DNA of 64,000 nt from Chitinophaga sp. GbtcB8 (GCF_019091455.1 NZ_JAGXJN010000002.1:124001-188000); one strand, 5' to 3'; shown: positions 26,849-36,100, numbered from the stretch's first letter. Notes: generated from the sequence alone by a model not told the origin. Program-made: numbers and translations.

Positions 26849-27424
26849 TTAATTTTTAGTGGTCGTTGAAGAAATAATGTACGCTGCGGCATCTGCCAGG
26901 TTACGGGCTTTATAAGCGGGCGTTCTGTAATCTGCCATGATCCATTCTGTTTCATTGCCGTTATCTATCAGCACTGTACGGCAGCCTGCACGGTTGCCTG
27001 CTTCCACATCGTTCAATATATCGCCCACCATCCAGGAGGATCGTAAGCAGATATCCAGCTCCCTGGCTGCCTGCTGCAGCATACCGGGTAAAGGTTTGCG
27101 GCAGCTGCAATGAATGGCATATGCTTTTACCGCTCCTTCCGGAAGGTGCGGGCAGTAATAAAAACCATCCAGGTGCAGGCCGTTATAATGTAATAAGCTA
27201 TGCATAGCGGTGATGAGCTTTTGCAGCTGTGTTTCATCAAAATAACCCCTGGCTATTCCCGACTGGTTGGATACTACAATGAGCGCATATCCATGGGCCC
27301 GCAGCAGCTGTAATGCAGCAATAGCATCCGGCGCCCATTGTACCTGTGCAGGATCTGCGTTGTAAGGCACATCTGTTACCAGGGTACCGTCTTTATCCAG
27401 GAATACTGCTTTTTTCATGATCAT
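26849..27424 (-). CDS. gmhB: D-glycero-beta-D-manno-heptose-1,7-bisphosphate 7-phosphatase
   Basis: The 191-residue HAD phosphatase has D10-x-D12-G-T at the N-terminus, S-N-Q-S-G (52-56), and the zinc loop that marks the histidinol-phosphatase/GmhB subfamily: C91-P-H93 and C106-x-C108 followed by R-K-P. The last acidic motif is G-D-x-x-x-D (134-139). It removes the 7-phosphate from heptose bisphosphate. The start ATG overlaps the stop of the upstream GT4-GmhA gene by four bases, a sign of translational coupling, and hldE begins six bases after its stop. Confidence 0.94.
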   Translation of the reverse strand: MIMKKAVFLDKDGTLVTDVPYNADPAQVQWAPDAIAALQLLRAHGYALIVVSNQSGIARGYFDETQLQKLITAMHSLLHYNGLHLDGFYYCPHLPEGAVKAYAIHCSCRKPLPGMLQQAARELDICLRSSWMVGDILNDVEAGNRAGCRTVLIDNGNETEWIMADYRTPAYKARNLADAAAYIISSTTTKN

Positions 27425-29310
27425 CCGTTCATTACAGGAATAGCCAGCGCTTCGGTTTTGGGTGCAGGCGGCTCATTATTTGCATACAGGCCGGCAATCT
27501 TACGTTCTACCAGCGTGCATAATACATGCAGCAGATGCATGTGCAGCTCCTGTATGCGGGCGGTATTACCGGAAGGTACTATCAGGCCAATGTCTGCATA
27601 GTCTGCGGCCGGGCCGCCATCCTTACCTAACAATGCAATACAGGTCATTTGCTGCTGATGCGCCGCTTCCATTGCCAGCAAAATGTTGTTTGAATTACCG
27701 CTGGTGCTAAGGCAAAGCAGTATATCGCCCTTACGGCCTAATGCCTGCACCTGGCGGGAGAATACCTGGTCGTACCCATAGTCATTAGACCATGCGGTAA
27801 GTACGGCTGAATCGGCGGTAAGCGCAATGGCAGGCATGCCCGGGCGGTCCGGGATCTCAAACCGGCCTACCAGCTCGGCTGCAAAATGCTGGCTTTGCGA
27901 GGCGGAACCACCGTTGCCGCATACCAGGATCTTTTTACCATGCAGCAGGCAGCGGTACATTTGGCGTGCAGCTTCCTGCAAAGGCGCCCGCAGCTGCTGT
28001 TTGCAAACGGTAATAGTACTTACCAGGTTTTCAAAAGCATTATCTATGAGCGAGAGATCTTCCGGCAGTGTGCTGTTTACTGCAATGCTATGGTTCAGGA
28101 TCACTTTTTCATATACATTATTCATGAGGTGCGCTACGCGCTGCCAGGTGAATAAGGTTTGTACGCGTTTAACCGCGTTTACGCTCATTTCCTGCAGCAG
28201 CGTTCTGTTAAGCAGCAGCTCACTGATCTTTTCTGCCAGCGCATCCGGGTTTTGCGGGGGTACCAGCAAGCCGGTTTTACCATCCAGCACACTGTATTTA
28301 ATACCGCCTACATTGGCGCCAATAACCGGTGTGCCGCAGGCCATGGCTTCCAGCGGCGTAATGCCAAAGGGCTCATACCAGGGTGTGGTAATGAACAGGT
28401 CTGCGGCTGCATAATAATATTTCAGCTCATCGCGGTTACGCTGGCCTGCAAAGGTTACACTGGCGGCTACGCCCAGGTCTTTAGCCATTTGCTTTAAGCG
28501 GGCTATTTCCGGGTCCCGGGCTCCATCTTCCCCGCCCACAATGATCAGGCGCACCTTAGCGCCGGTATATTTTAACCTGGGTAAAGCCTGTATTACATTA
28601 TCAACTCCCTTACGCGGCACCATGCGGCCCAGCTGCAGCAACACTATTTCCTGCGGGGCTAACTTTAACCGCATACGCGCAATCTGTTTATCTACGGGGT
28701 ACATTTCATCCGGGTTTACCCCGCCGGGAATAATGCTGATCTTATTGGCCGGCGCCTGGTAATACTGCATCAGGTCTTCTTTATCCTGCGGGCATTCTGC
28801 AATAATGCAGTCGGCCTGGCGGATGGCTTCTTCTTCAATTGTTAAACGCTCTGCGGGAAATTTATCCTGCTCGCCTTGGTGCAAACGGCGAATGTGCCCC
28901 AGCGCATGGAAGGTTACTACGAAGGGGATGTGCAGCATCTGCTTCAGATCCACCGCTACCTGTGCCGACATAAAAAAGTTGGCGTGCACCAGCTTGTAGG
29001 TGATGCCATGCTCCTGTATGAACCGGATCATGTTATCCCGGAATGCTGCCATGTAGGGCAGCAGCTGCTCTTTAGGAATGATTTGAGCGGGACCGGCATC
29101 CACATGTACGATCCTTACGCCGCTTGCCCATTGCAGGCATTGTGGCAGCTGCGCATTTTCACGACGGGTAAAGATATCTACTTCATATCCTTTTTTAACC
29201 AGCTGCCTGGCCAGCTCTCCCACATAAACATTTTGCCCGCCGGCATCTACGCCACCAATAGTAGAAAGGGGAGAGGCGTGCTCACTAATGAATGCGATCC
29301 GTGATTTCAT
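27421..29310 (-). CDS. Fusion of a GT4 glycosyltransferase and sedoheptulose-7-phosphate isomerase (GmhA)
   Basis: A single frame of 629 codons joins two enzymes. Residues about 1-405 form a GT-B glycosyltransferase of family 4, with a sucrose-synthase-like opening G-G-Q-N-V-Y-V (24-30), G-R-M-V-P-R-K-G (228-235) and the E-x7-E pair at E313/E321. Residues about 420-610 are a SIS domain with the GmhA hallmarks: G-N-G-G-S-A (465-470), H475 and E479, and Q587 plus H595, which correspond in spacing to the zinc and catalytic residues known for E. coli GmhA. GmhA converts sedoheptulose 7-phosphate to D-glycero-D-manno-heptose 7-phosphate. The fusion puts a transferase on the first committed step of heptose synthesis. 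It starts the run leading into gmhB. Confidence 0.93.
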   Translation of the reverse strand: MKSRIAFISEHASPLSTIGGVDAGGQNVYVGELARQLVKKGYEVDIFTRRENAQLPQCLQWASGVRIVHVDAGPAQIIPKEQLLPYMAAFRDNMIRFIQEHGITYKLVHANFFMSAQVAVDLKQMLHIPFVVTFHALGHIRRLHQGEQDKFPAERLTIEEEAIRQADCIIAECPQDKEDLMQYYQAPANKISIIPGGVNPDEMYPVDKQIARMRLKLAPQEIVLLQLGRMVPRKGVDNVIQALPRLKYTGAKVRLIIVGGEDGARDPEIARLKQMAKDLGVAASVTFAGQRNRDELKYYYAAADLFITTPWYEPFGITPLEAMACGTPVIGANVGGIKYSVLDGKTGLLVPPQNPDALAEKISELLLNRTLLQEMSVNAVKRVQTLFTWQRVAHLMNNVYEKVILNHSIAVNSTLPEDLSLIDNAFENLVSTITVCKQQLRAPLQEAARQMYRCLLHGKKILVCGNGGSASQSQHFAAELVGRFEIPDRPGMPAIALTADSAVLTAWSNDYGYDQVFSRQVQALGRKGDILLCLSTSGNSNNILLAMEAAHQQQMTCIALLGKDGGPAADYADIGLIVPSGNTARIQELHMHLLHVLCTLVERKIAGLYANNEPPAPKTEALAIPVMNG

Positions 29311-29368
29311 ATACGTAACAGTTAAAGTTAAATGATGAGGTTTCCGGCAGAATTGCTTATTGTCCCTT

Positions 29369-30376
29369 TTATTCAGAAACGGCTGTTTGTAATGCTGCTA
29401 CAGTTCCTGAAGGCTGTTGCTGCTGTGCTATAGCTTTATGAAAAGTATGTGACCAGTCTGTGGTAAAGCGGTGAATGTTAAAACGGCGTTGCGCTGTTTC
29501 CTGCCCGGCCCTGCCTATGCAGTTGGCCAGGCCATGATTGTCCAGCAATCCCTGCATTTTTTGTATGAGGTAATTGATGTCTGTATGTACATATCCATTC
29601 TCCCCGTTAACGATCACAGTGGGTAATTCAGTTGTTGCCAAACCCACTACGGGCACACCCTGCATCATGGCTTCGCATACGGCCAGGCCCAGGCTGGTAT
29701 GCCTTACCGGGTGAAAATAAAAACGATAGCGGCTACGGAATTCCGGCAGCTGCGGGTGCAGCACTTCTCCCAAACCATGATTGCCATTACCCATACCAAC
29801 CAGGTCAAGCGGCAGGTGTTTGCTTACCTGCTGATAAAGGTCCCAGCCCAGTGTGCGGCCCCTGTCCGGCAGGTGGTTCACTACTACCAGGCCTCTTGCC
29901 AGATCACCGTTGTAAGGCACTGCTGCATCTGTAACACCATGCTCAATTACCGTGGTGGACGTATGCCCGTTGTTCCACATAAGCTGATTATAGTAAGTAA
30001 CGTGCACTAACAGGATGGAAGGATCATTGACTACATGCCGTGTGTTGCAGGCGCTGCCGGCCGGTGTGTTATGCTCCAGGTAAACACGGGGCAGCTGCCG
30101 CTGCGCTTCGGATAACAGCTCATACTGATCCTGCTGGTAATTACGCTCCGACTGAAAAAGGATGCAATCAAACTGCATATTCTTTACTTCTGCTGCAGGT
30201 ACTTCATGTACATTATTGCCGAAAGGAAAAGTAAGGCCCCTTCCATAATAGCCTTCCGTGCGGCTTTCATTTACCGGGATGTAAATATCATAATCGCCCT
30301 GCGAGAGATAGTAGAGATAGCTGCCATGTATATGCCACGTGAATATTTTCAAAGCTGGCTTCCGCTGTGTTTGCAT
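29369..30376 (-). CDS. GT4 family glycosyltransferase
   Basis: The protein has 335 residues when started at the ATG at 30376, which opens the first clear beta-strand (K-I-F-T-W-H); an upstream in-frame ATG at 30436 would add 20 uncharacteristic residues. The C-terminal half shows the GT-B donor domain with R-F-Y-F-H-P-V-R, L-G-L-A-V-C-E-A-M and V-V-G-L-A-T-T-E, with the acceptor domain at the N-terminus. A Q-rich C-terminus (Q-Q-Q-Q) is present. It is 58 bases upstream of the GT4-GmhA gene and likely the first gene of that operon. Substrate is unknown. Confidence 0.85.
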   Translation of the reverse strand: MQTQRKPALKIFTWHIHGSYLYYLSQGDYDIYIPVNESRTEGYYGRGLTFPFGNNVHEVPAAEVKNMQFDCILFQSERNYQQDQYELLSEAQRQLPRVYLEHNTPAGSACNTRHVVNDPSILLVHVTYYNQLMWNNGHTSTTVIEHGVTDAAVPYNGDLARGLVVVNHLPDRGRTLGWDLYQQVSKHLPLDLVGMGNGNHGLGEVLHPQLPEFRSRYRFYFHPVRHTSLGLAVCEAMMQGVPVVGLATTELPTVIVNGENGYVHTDINYLIQKMQGLLDNHGLANCIGRAGQETAQRRFNIHRFTTDWSHTFHKAIAQQQQPSGTVAALQTAVSE

Positions 30377-30512
30377 ACTGCTCTGTTTACTGATAGAGAA
30401 TGTTTGATAAAACAAATCATTCAATAAACAAACCAAACGCTTTAACGTGCTAATCTTTTATAATTGCGCGTAGAGCGGGTTATAAGGGAGTGGTGCAGGT
30501 GTAGAAAAAAGG

Positions 30513-30529
30513 AAGCGTTTGAAACGCTT
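30513..30529. promoter_or_regulatory. Candidate operator palindrome upstream of the heptose operon
   Basis: AAGCGTTT-G-AAACGCTT is a perfect inverted repeat with a single central base, 137 bases before the GT4 start. The core TGAAACGCTT resembles LacI/CcpA-type operators in form. The regulator is not in view. Confidence 0.4.
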
Positions 30530-30700
30530 TGTAGAAGCGGTTCTATAAATGATTGTGTGAAAACGGGATAAATGTTTTTACAACAACAAAATAATTAAGT
30601 GCAATTATTGTCTACAAGTTGGTGAATTGAGAACAATGTTCCACGCAGTGTATATGATTGTGTAATGCAGTGTTACAGCGGAGTTTGGCGGAGTGAAGAG

Positions 30701-30742
30701 AGCTGTTAGCGGTTAGCTGTTAGCTGTTGGCGGTTGGCGGTT
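30701..30742. repeat. Heptanucleotide tandem repeat, six copies
   Basis: The unit is (A/G)GC(T/G)GTT, repeated without gaps from 30701 to 30742: AGCTGTT, AGCGGTT, AGCTGTT, AGCTGTT, GGCGGTT, GGCGGTT. It is outside any coding region. Confidence 0.8.
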
Positions 30743-30755
30743 GTGGGAGATTGAA

Positions 30756-30789
30756 CGCACACTAAACAAGTGCGGGTGTTTAGTGTGCG
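30756..30789. terminator. Hairpin after the Gfo/Idh/MocA oxidoreductase gene
   Basis: Perfect 13-base arms CGCACACTAAACA (30756-30768) and TGTTTAGTGTGCG (30777-30789) with an eight-base loop lie ten bases past the stop of the minus-strand oxidoreductase gene. No clear T run follows, so it may act as a processing or rho-linked stop rather than a classical terminator. Confidence 0.65.
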
Positions 30790-30798
30790 CGCTGTTAA

Positions 30799-32199
30799 TT
30801 ATATCAATTTCATATTAACGGGGTCCCAGCTAATGACCTTTTTCTGAAAATAACTTTCATTGCAGGAGAGGGCAGGAGCTGCTGCCCTGAAGCCAAATGT
30901 TGCATCTTCTACCACGGGCTTGCCTGTTCTGATGGCATCAAAAAAGTGGGTGAAATGATCGAGGTGCTCATCGTACCCATCAGGTGCTTTAAAATTAATA
31001 TCTTCTTTGCGGGGGCTTCGTCTTTGTGCTGCTGTCCATTTAGCGTCGTATTCTTTCTGCATTTCCTGCTGCATGGCTTTGGGAAATGTAAACAGAGAAT
31101 CATAACCGCCAAAGCCGGGCGCTTCCGGCATAATGCTATGGCGGATGGCAATATCGTTTCCATTCACCTCCATTACGCCTTCTGAACCTACAAACCGTAT
31201 GATCTCCTGTCCGCCGGTGCCGCTCACAAAGTTCACCTGCAGGGTTAACTGGAATGCGGGATGCTCCGGCGTATCTGCATACTGCATTACCCCTGACATT
31301 ACATCGGGCATATTGCGGCCATCTTTCCAATAGCTGAGCTGCCCGGTGCTGTAAATGGTGTGCGGGCCTTTGGAATTAGTAATAAAATGCGTACCGCTTA
31401 AGAGGTGTATGAACAGATCGCCGGCAACGCCGGTGCCTACTTCTTTAAAGGCCCGCCACCAGAAAAACTTTTTGGAGTCGTACGCCATTTTTTCTGTTAC
31501 TTCTATAAAGCGGTCCCAGTCTGTTGTTGCTGCGTTTGCATCTTTGGGGATGGTATATTGCCATGCGCCAATGGAGCTTTGCCGGTCGTACACGGCATTT
31601 ACCATATTCAGCTTTCCTATTTCGCCTGCGGCCAGCAGCTCTTTTGCTTTTGCCAGGCCAATGCTGCTTACCCGCTGGCTGCCTACCTGCAATACCTTGC
31701 CGGATTTGCGTTGGGCGGCTATTACTTCGGGGCCTTCGCTTATTTTGTATACCATGGGTTTTTCACAATACACGGCCTTGCCTTTTGCCAGCGCATCTTT
31801 GGTGATGCGTGCGTGCCAGCAGTCGGTGGTGGCAATGATCACTGCATCAATATCGGGCTTGTCCAGCAGCTCTTTATAGTTGCGGGTGGTGAACAGTTCT
31901 TTGCCGAATAATTCCTTTGCATTTTCCAGCCTGCCGGTATACAGGTCGCAAATGCCTGCCAGCTCCACGCCGGGTACTTTTAATGCTGTTTGCAGATCAA
32001 AATGGCCCTGTACGCCAAAGCCAATAACCCCCAGGCGTATTTTGTCGCCTGTTGATATTTTCTTTTCATAGAACAGCATTCTTTCCTCTGCTGTCTCTTT
32101 TGCAGCTAAGCTGGCGAGCGGTGAGGCTACTGCCAGTAAGCTGGTAGCGCCTATGTTTCTTAAAAATCTTCTGCGGGAGTTATGGTCCTGGTTTGACAT
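30799..32199 (-). CDS. Gfo/Idh/MocA family oxidoreductase with Tat signal
   Basis: The 466-residue protein starts with a twin-arginine signal (S-R-R-R-F-L-R-N, about 8-15) followed by a hydrophobic segment, so it is exported folded, with its cofactor, to the periplasm. The Rossmann part follows, with G-V-I-G-F-G-V-Q-G-H (about 57-66) and the family motif C-E-K-P-M (about 144-148). Members of this group act on sugars, inositols or their derivatives with NAD(P) that is kept bound in secreted forms; some hydrolyse glycosides by a redox route. Substrate is unknown. It seems monocistronic. Confidence 0.92.
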   Translation of the reverse strand: MSNQDHNSRRRFLRNIGATSLLAVASPLASLAAKETAEERMLFYEKKISTGDKIRLGVIGFGVQGHFDLQTALKVPGVELAGICDLYTGRLENAKELFGKELFTTRNYKELLDKPDIDAVIIATTDCWHARITKDALAKGKAVYCEKPMVYKISEGPEVIAAQRKSGKVLQVGSQRVSSIGLAKAKELLAAGEIGKLNMVNAVYDRQSSIGAWQYTIPKDANAATTDWDRFIEVTEKMAYDSKKFFWWRAFKEVGTGVAGDLFIHLLSGTHFITNSKGPHTIYSTGQLSYWKDGRNMPDVMSGVMQYADTPEHPAFQLTLQVNFVSGTGGQEIIRFVGSEGVMEVNGNDIAIRHSIMPEAPGFGGYDSLFTFPKAMQQEMQKEYDAKWTAAQRRSPRKEDINFKAPDGYDEHLDHFTHFFDAIRTGKPVVEDATFGFRAAAPALSCNESYFQKKVISWDPVNMKLI

Positions 32200-32519
32200 A
32201 AAGTTTTGTTTAACGTGGATTTTAGTGAATAATACAAGGTAAGTTGGCCTTGCAGGGTTTCATTAAAAATACAAAAAAGTAAATGGTTTGCAAGCTGGGG
32301 CGGGAGGGAACGAGTGATCTATCAGAGAGACTATGTTCGTTTATTTCTTTCATCCGAATGAAATATGACAGCCTGCAATTGGGAAAGTTGCAATAAAGGT
32401 TATTTTTTTATTGTTTGGAAGCAAAAAATGATACAACACTGCATTACCCGGATAAAAACACAAAACCCGCGCATAGCACGGGTTCCGAAGCTTTTCACTT
32501 TGAGGTGTGGCACACGTTG
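32200..32519. other. Intergenic stretch between the oxidoreductase and the immunity-like gene
   Basis: These 320 bases hold no gene. The part near 32200-32365 should carry the oxidoreductase promoter and includes a small inverted repeat TTTCAT-CCGA-ATGAAA at 32348-32363. The right part carries the terminator of the toxin-immunity operon. Confidence 0.55.
32450..32484 (-). terminator. Rho-independent terminator of the Rhs toxin-immunity operon
   Basis: Arms AACCCG (32464-32469) and CGGGTT (32479-32484) form a hairpin, and on the minus strand it is followed by a T-rich run, TTTGTGTTTTT. It is 36 bases past the stop of the immunity-like gene. Confidence 0.65.
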
Positions 32520-33131
32520 TCAGCTTAGATTGATATTTTCAACGGTATATTTTTTCACTACTGACTGCTGCCTTAAACTATCTGCCAGCTGTTGACTGAA
32601 GGCGGATGCAGTGATCAGCTGCAGCACACTTTCCTGGTCTGCGATCTCATTTTTTACTGCCGTCATATTATCTACCCGGGTAAGCACTTCTTCCGTAAGC
32701 AGCTTTTCTTCCGTTAGCTTACTGAACAGGATCTGTGTAATGGTATCATACACATAAAGACCTGCTATGTGTGCAACATTCATTTTGCCGGAGAAGGTGT
32801 TGAGTGAAGTATCCAGGCATATACAGGCGTTCATGGCAAGGGTGCTTTCCAGGCCGGGGTATTCATCGCCATCCGGTACAATGGGTTCCAGCTGCTCCCT
32901 GAGCTGGCCGGCCCGCTGCATGTTTTCCCGCGTATAGGCTGCAAGGTTACTCCATACGAAATCGCCCATTTTCCGGATCAGCTGGTAGTTGCCGAAATTG
33001 AATTTATCTACCACCGGCCGGTACAGGTCAATGATCTTTTCCGTGCAGTAGATGCAGAAAAGTGCCTGCTGCTGCGCCGACAGGACGGAGGTAGCATTAA
33101 TAAGGTCGTTCTTTAATTCATTGTAGATCAT
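32520..33131 (-). CDS. DUF416-like protein, probable immunity protein to the Rhs toxin
   Basis: The 203-residue, all-helical, cytoplasmic protein resembles the DUF416 (YjaG) family in order and spacing of its landmarks. These are an N-terminal L-x-x-x-Q-Q-x-x-F-x-x-x-x-C-x-E/T-x helix, F-G-N-Y-Q-L-I-R-K-M (about 46-55) with V-W-S-N-L nearby, an acidic turn I-V-P-D-G-D-E, and A-M-N-A-C-I-C-L-D. It starts 12 bases after the stop of the Rhs gene on the same strand, exactly where an immunity gene is placed in polymorphic toxin loci. The family match is made by eye; the immunity role is inferred from position. Confidence 0.75.
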   Translation of the reverse strand: MIYNELKNDLINATSVLSAQQQALFCIYCTEKIIDLYRPVVDKFNFGNYQLIRKMGDFVWSNLAAYTRENMQRAGQLREQLEPIVPDGDEYPGLESTLAMNACICLDTSLNTFSGKMNVAHIAGLYVYDTITQILFSKLTEEKLLTEEVLTRVDNMTAVKNEIADQESVLQLITASAFSQQLADSLRQQSVVKKYTVENINLS

Positions 33132-33143
33132 GCTGAAAGTTAA

Positions 33144-36100
33144 TTAATCGCATTCAATTTTAACACCTTTATCAATCAGCTGCTGCAAGCAGTTATGTTC
33201 ATCGGCGCCACAGGGGGCACGTTTCCAGGTGCCTACTGCTTTCAGGTCATCCACTTCTTTGAGCAGCACTTCTTCTGCGTGCAGGTTCTTCCCATCTACC
33301 ATTACAGTGGAGCTGTTTAACGGCGTTACGCCCAGCTCAATGGCCTTAGCGCGCTGCCCTGCATCCAAACCATTGCTGGATGCTGCAAAGAGCTTACCAT
33401 CCGCATCCTGACCCACTGCTACGGTGCGTAGCTTTTGTGAAAAGAAGTGATCGCCGGAATCGGATATGTCTTTTGCTAAGCCGGTAAGGAAACCTATGAG
33501 GCCAAAGGGATCCATCCAGGATAACGGATCATGCACATAACCATACAGGTTTAAGGTATTGCTGTAGAGTTTTATTGGATCCTGGGAAATATAACCACCT
33601 CTTTCAGGATCGTAGTACCGGAACCGGTTGTAGTGCAGGCCGGTTTCCTCATCTTCATACTGGCCGGGGTACCTGAAGGGTATAAATTCCTGTGAGCCGG
33701 TTAAGGCTTGCGGCTTGCCGTAAATAGTAAGCCGGCATTCCCATACTTTTTCCCCGGCTTCATTATAGGCTGCTGCCGGCGTGCCCAGGTGATCCCGGAC
33801 AATGGAGTATTGCCGGCCATTCTGAATTTTAGCTACCGGCGCCAGGTTCTTTTCTTCAAATACCCAGGTAATAAGCGATTCCGGCGGTATGGGTTCGGGA
33901 TGATCCTGCTGCAGATCGCCCAGCTCATTGATAGTGATAACCGGCCTTTCGGCGGATTTATATTTCCATTCATGCAGCAGCACATTACCATCCCATACAA
34001 AGCGGGTTAGCTGGCCATGAAATTCTTTTTCAATACGGCGGCCAAAGGGATCATAACGGAAGCTTACCTTTTTGCCATCCGGGCGGGTTACCTGCTTTAA
34101 CAGACCATTGCCGTACCATTCATATTCCCACACCTCATTCAGGCCGGAAGGGTTGCGGGTGACCTTCCTTACGAGGTTGCCTTCCTCATCATAATGATAC
34201 CTGCTGCTCTCTGTTTCCTGCAATTTGCCACCCGGGCCGTAATGCCGGTCTTTACGATCCGTGCTGTTATATATGTTACCTGCTTTATCCGGTGTGCGGT
34301 GATCTTCCTTACCATTTTCATACTGCGCCCATACCAGGTTGCCAGCATCATCGTGCCGGTATTGGGTAGTACCATGGGTAAGCCCGTTAATGATCTGTTT
34401 CAGGTGCAGGTCAGGCCCCCAGCGGTAATGGCTGCGCAGTGTGTCGTGATCTGTTACCTTAACGGTATGGCTTTCCGGAAGGCCTGCTTTCCCGTAATTC
34501 CAGCTACTTTGTACCTGCCCGGGAAATGTGTATTCTGTTTCCAGGCCTAACTGGTTATGTTGGATGTTTAAGATCCAGGGCGTGTTTATACCAGGTGTAT
34601 TAGCCTGTATGCCGCTTATGCTGCCGTTATCATTCCGCTGAAATTGCAGCAGCGCACCCAATGTGCTTTGTACCTGTTTGTGGCGGCCATTGAGATCGTA
34701 TGTGCCGGATACTTTGTAACCGTTCTGCTCTTCTTCTGTTACGCGACCCATTATATCCCGCTGCAGCTTAACGGTGCTGTGCTCATTGGCGGCTTCTATT
34801 ACCTGGCCGCTGCGGTTGTAGCTGAAGGTTTCCCAGGTACCGTCACTGTGCTCTGTGCGGGTAAGGTTTCCGTTATAGTCATATTCATGGATTGTCCAGC
34901 GTTTGCCGGGCCGCAGTATTTTGGTGATCCTGCCGGCAGCATCACGCTCGTACTGGCGGGTAAGGCCGTCAAAGCCTGTTTCCCGGATAATATCGCCGCG
35001 TTTATTCCTGGTGAAACGGTAGGTTTCCCCGTGCTCATTCACTACGCCGGTAAGCAACTCCTCTTTATCGTACATGAAATGTACTTTGGCCCCGTTCTCT
35101 TCACGGATCTTAATATTACCCAGTGGTGTGTAGGTGAATTTTACATGCTGGTTGCGGTCTGTGGCTTCCAGTATTTTCCCGTAAGCATTATAGCGGAAAG
35201 TAACCTGGTTGCCATCTGCGAGGTCCATGGCCGTGATACGGCCCAGCGCATCATAGTGCAGGTACTGCTGCTCATGCAGGGGATTTTCCGTGCAGGTGCA
35301 TTTACCCCAGGCATCATACTCCCATAAGCTGCGGTTGCCATCCGGTAAGGTAAATGCGGCCAGGTTATGATCGGAGTCGTACGCCAACAGGGTTTGCTGC
35401 CCGCGTTCATTCTCCACTTTTTTTACCAGGTTATGCTCATTATAGCGGAAGATCTGGATGCTGCCGTCTGCTTCTGTGACGGTGTGCAGCAAGCCTGTGT
35501 GTGGCCCGGTTTTATAGTAAATGTAAGTACGGGCGGCGCCCTGGGCATTGGTGGCTAATACCAGCCTGCCTGCAGCATCATAGTTGAAAGTGGCGGTGCT
35601 GCCATCCGGCTGTACAATGCCGGTGCGGTTACCGCGTTCGCCGTAAGTATAACCGGTAACGTTAGCTTCTTCATCTATCTCCCGGTATATTTCAAAATCT
35701 TCGGTATACTCAAAGAACTTTGAATTACCCATAGGATCTTTTACCTGGCTTACTACAAAATCCGGCGTATAGTAGTAGGTTGTAGTATGGCCCTGTGAAG
35801 TAGTGAATAAGTTATAACCTTTTTCCGGATGGTATTCCAGCCAGCCTTCTGCAACACCGCCCTCGCCCCAGCTGTGGGTACAGCGGGCCTTATGATCATA
35901 TTCCCAGTAAAAGGATAACCCGTTACGGTCTGTTTTTTCCACCATCAGGTGGTTGTGATACCGTATGTGGGTAGTTTGGTTCAGCGCATCGGTAATGGCG
36001 GCCAGGTCGCCGGCTTCATTATAAGTATAACGGACCATGAGCTGCTGTGCGCCGCGGTGCTGTGCGGTTACGCTGGTGATGCGGCCCTGCGGATCATTGC

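Larger units (their letters stand above)
30377..30798. other. Intergenic region with palindrome, heptamer repeats and hairpin
   Basis: No gene is seen in these 422 bases. They contain a 17-base palindrome (30513-30529), six tandem copies of a seven-base unit (30701-30742) and a strong hairpin (30756-30789). The left part must contain the promoter for the GT4/heptose operon. Confidence 0.6.

Noticed and set aside
27827..28414. Open frame of 195 codons opposite the GT4-GmhA fusion
   Set aside because: It is a shadow of a GC-balanced gene; it has many Cys and Ser without a domain, and its reading has no upstream signals.
34644..35327. A long open frame (227 codons) antisense to the Rhs gene
   Set aside because: It is the mirror of repeat-rich coding DNA with biased codons; it has no start context, no domain and odd composition. 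The Rhs frame on the other strand is certain.
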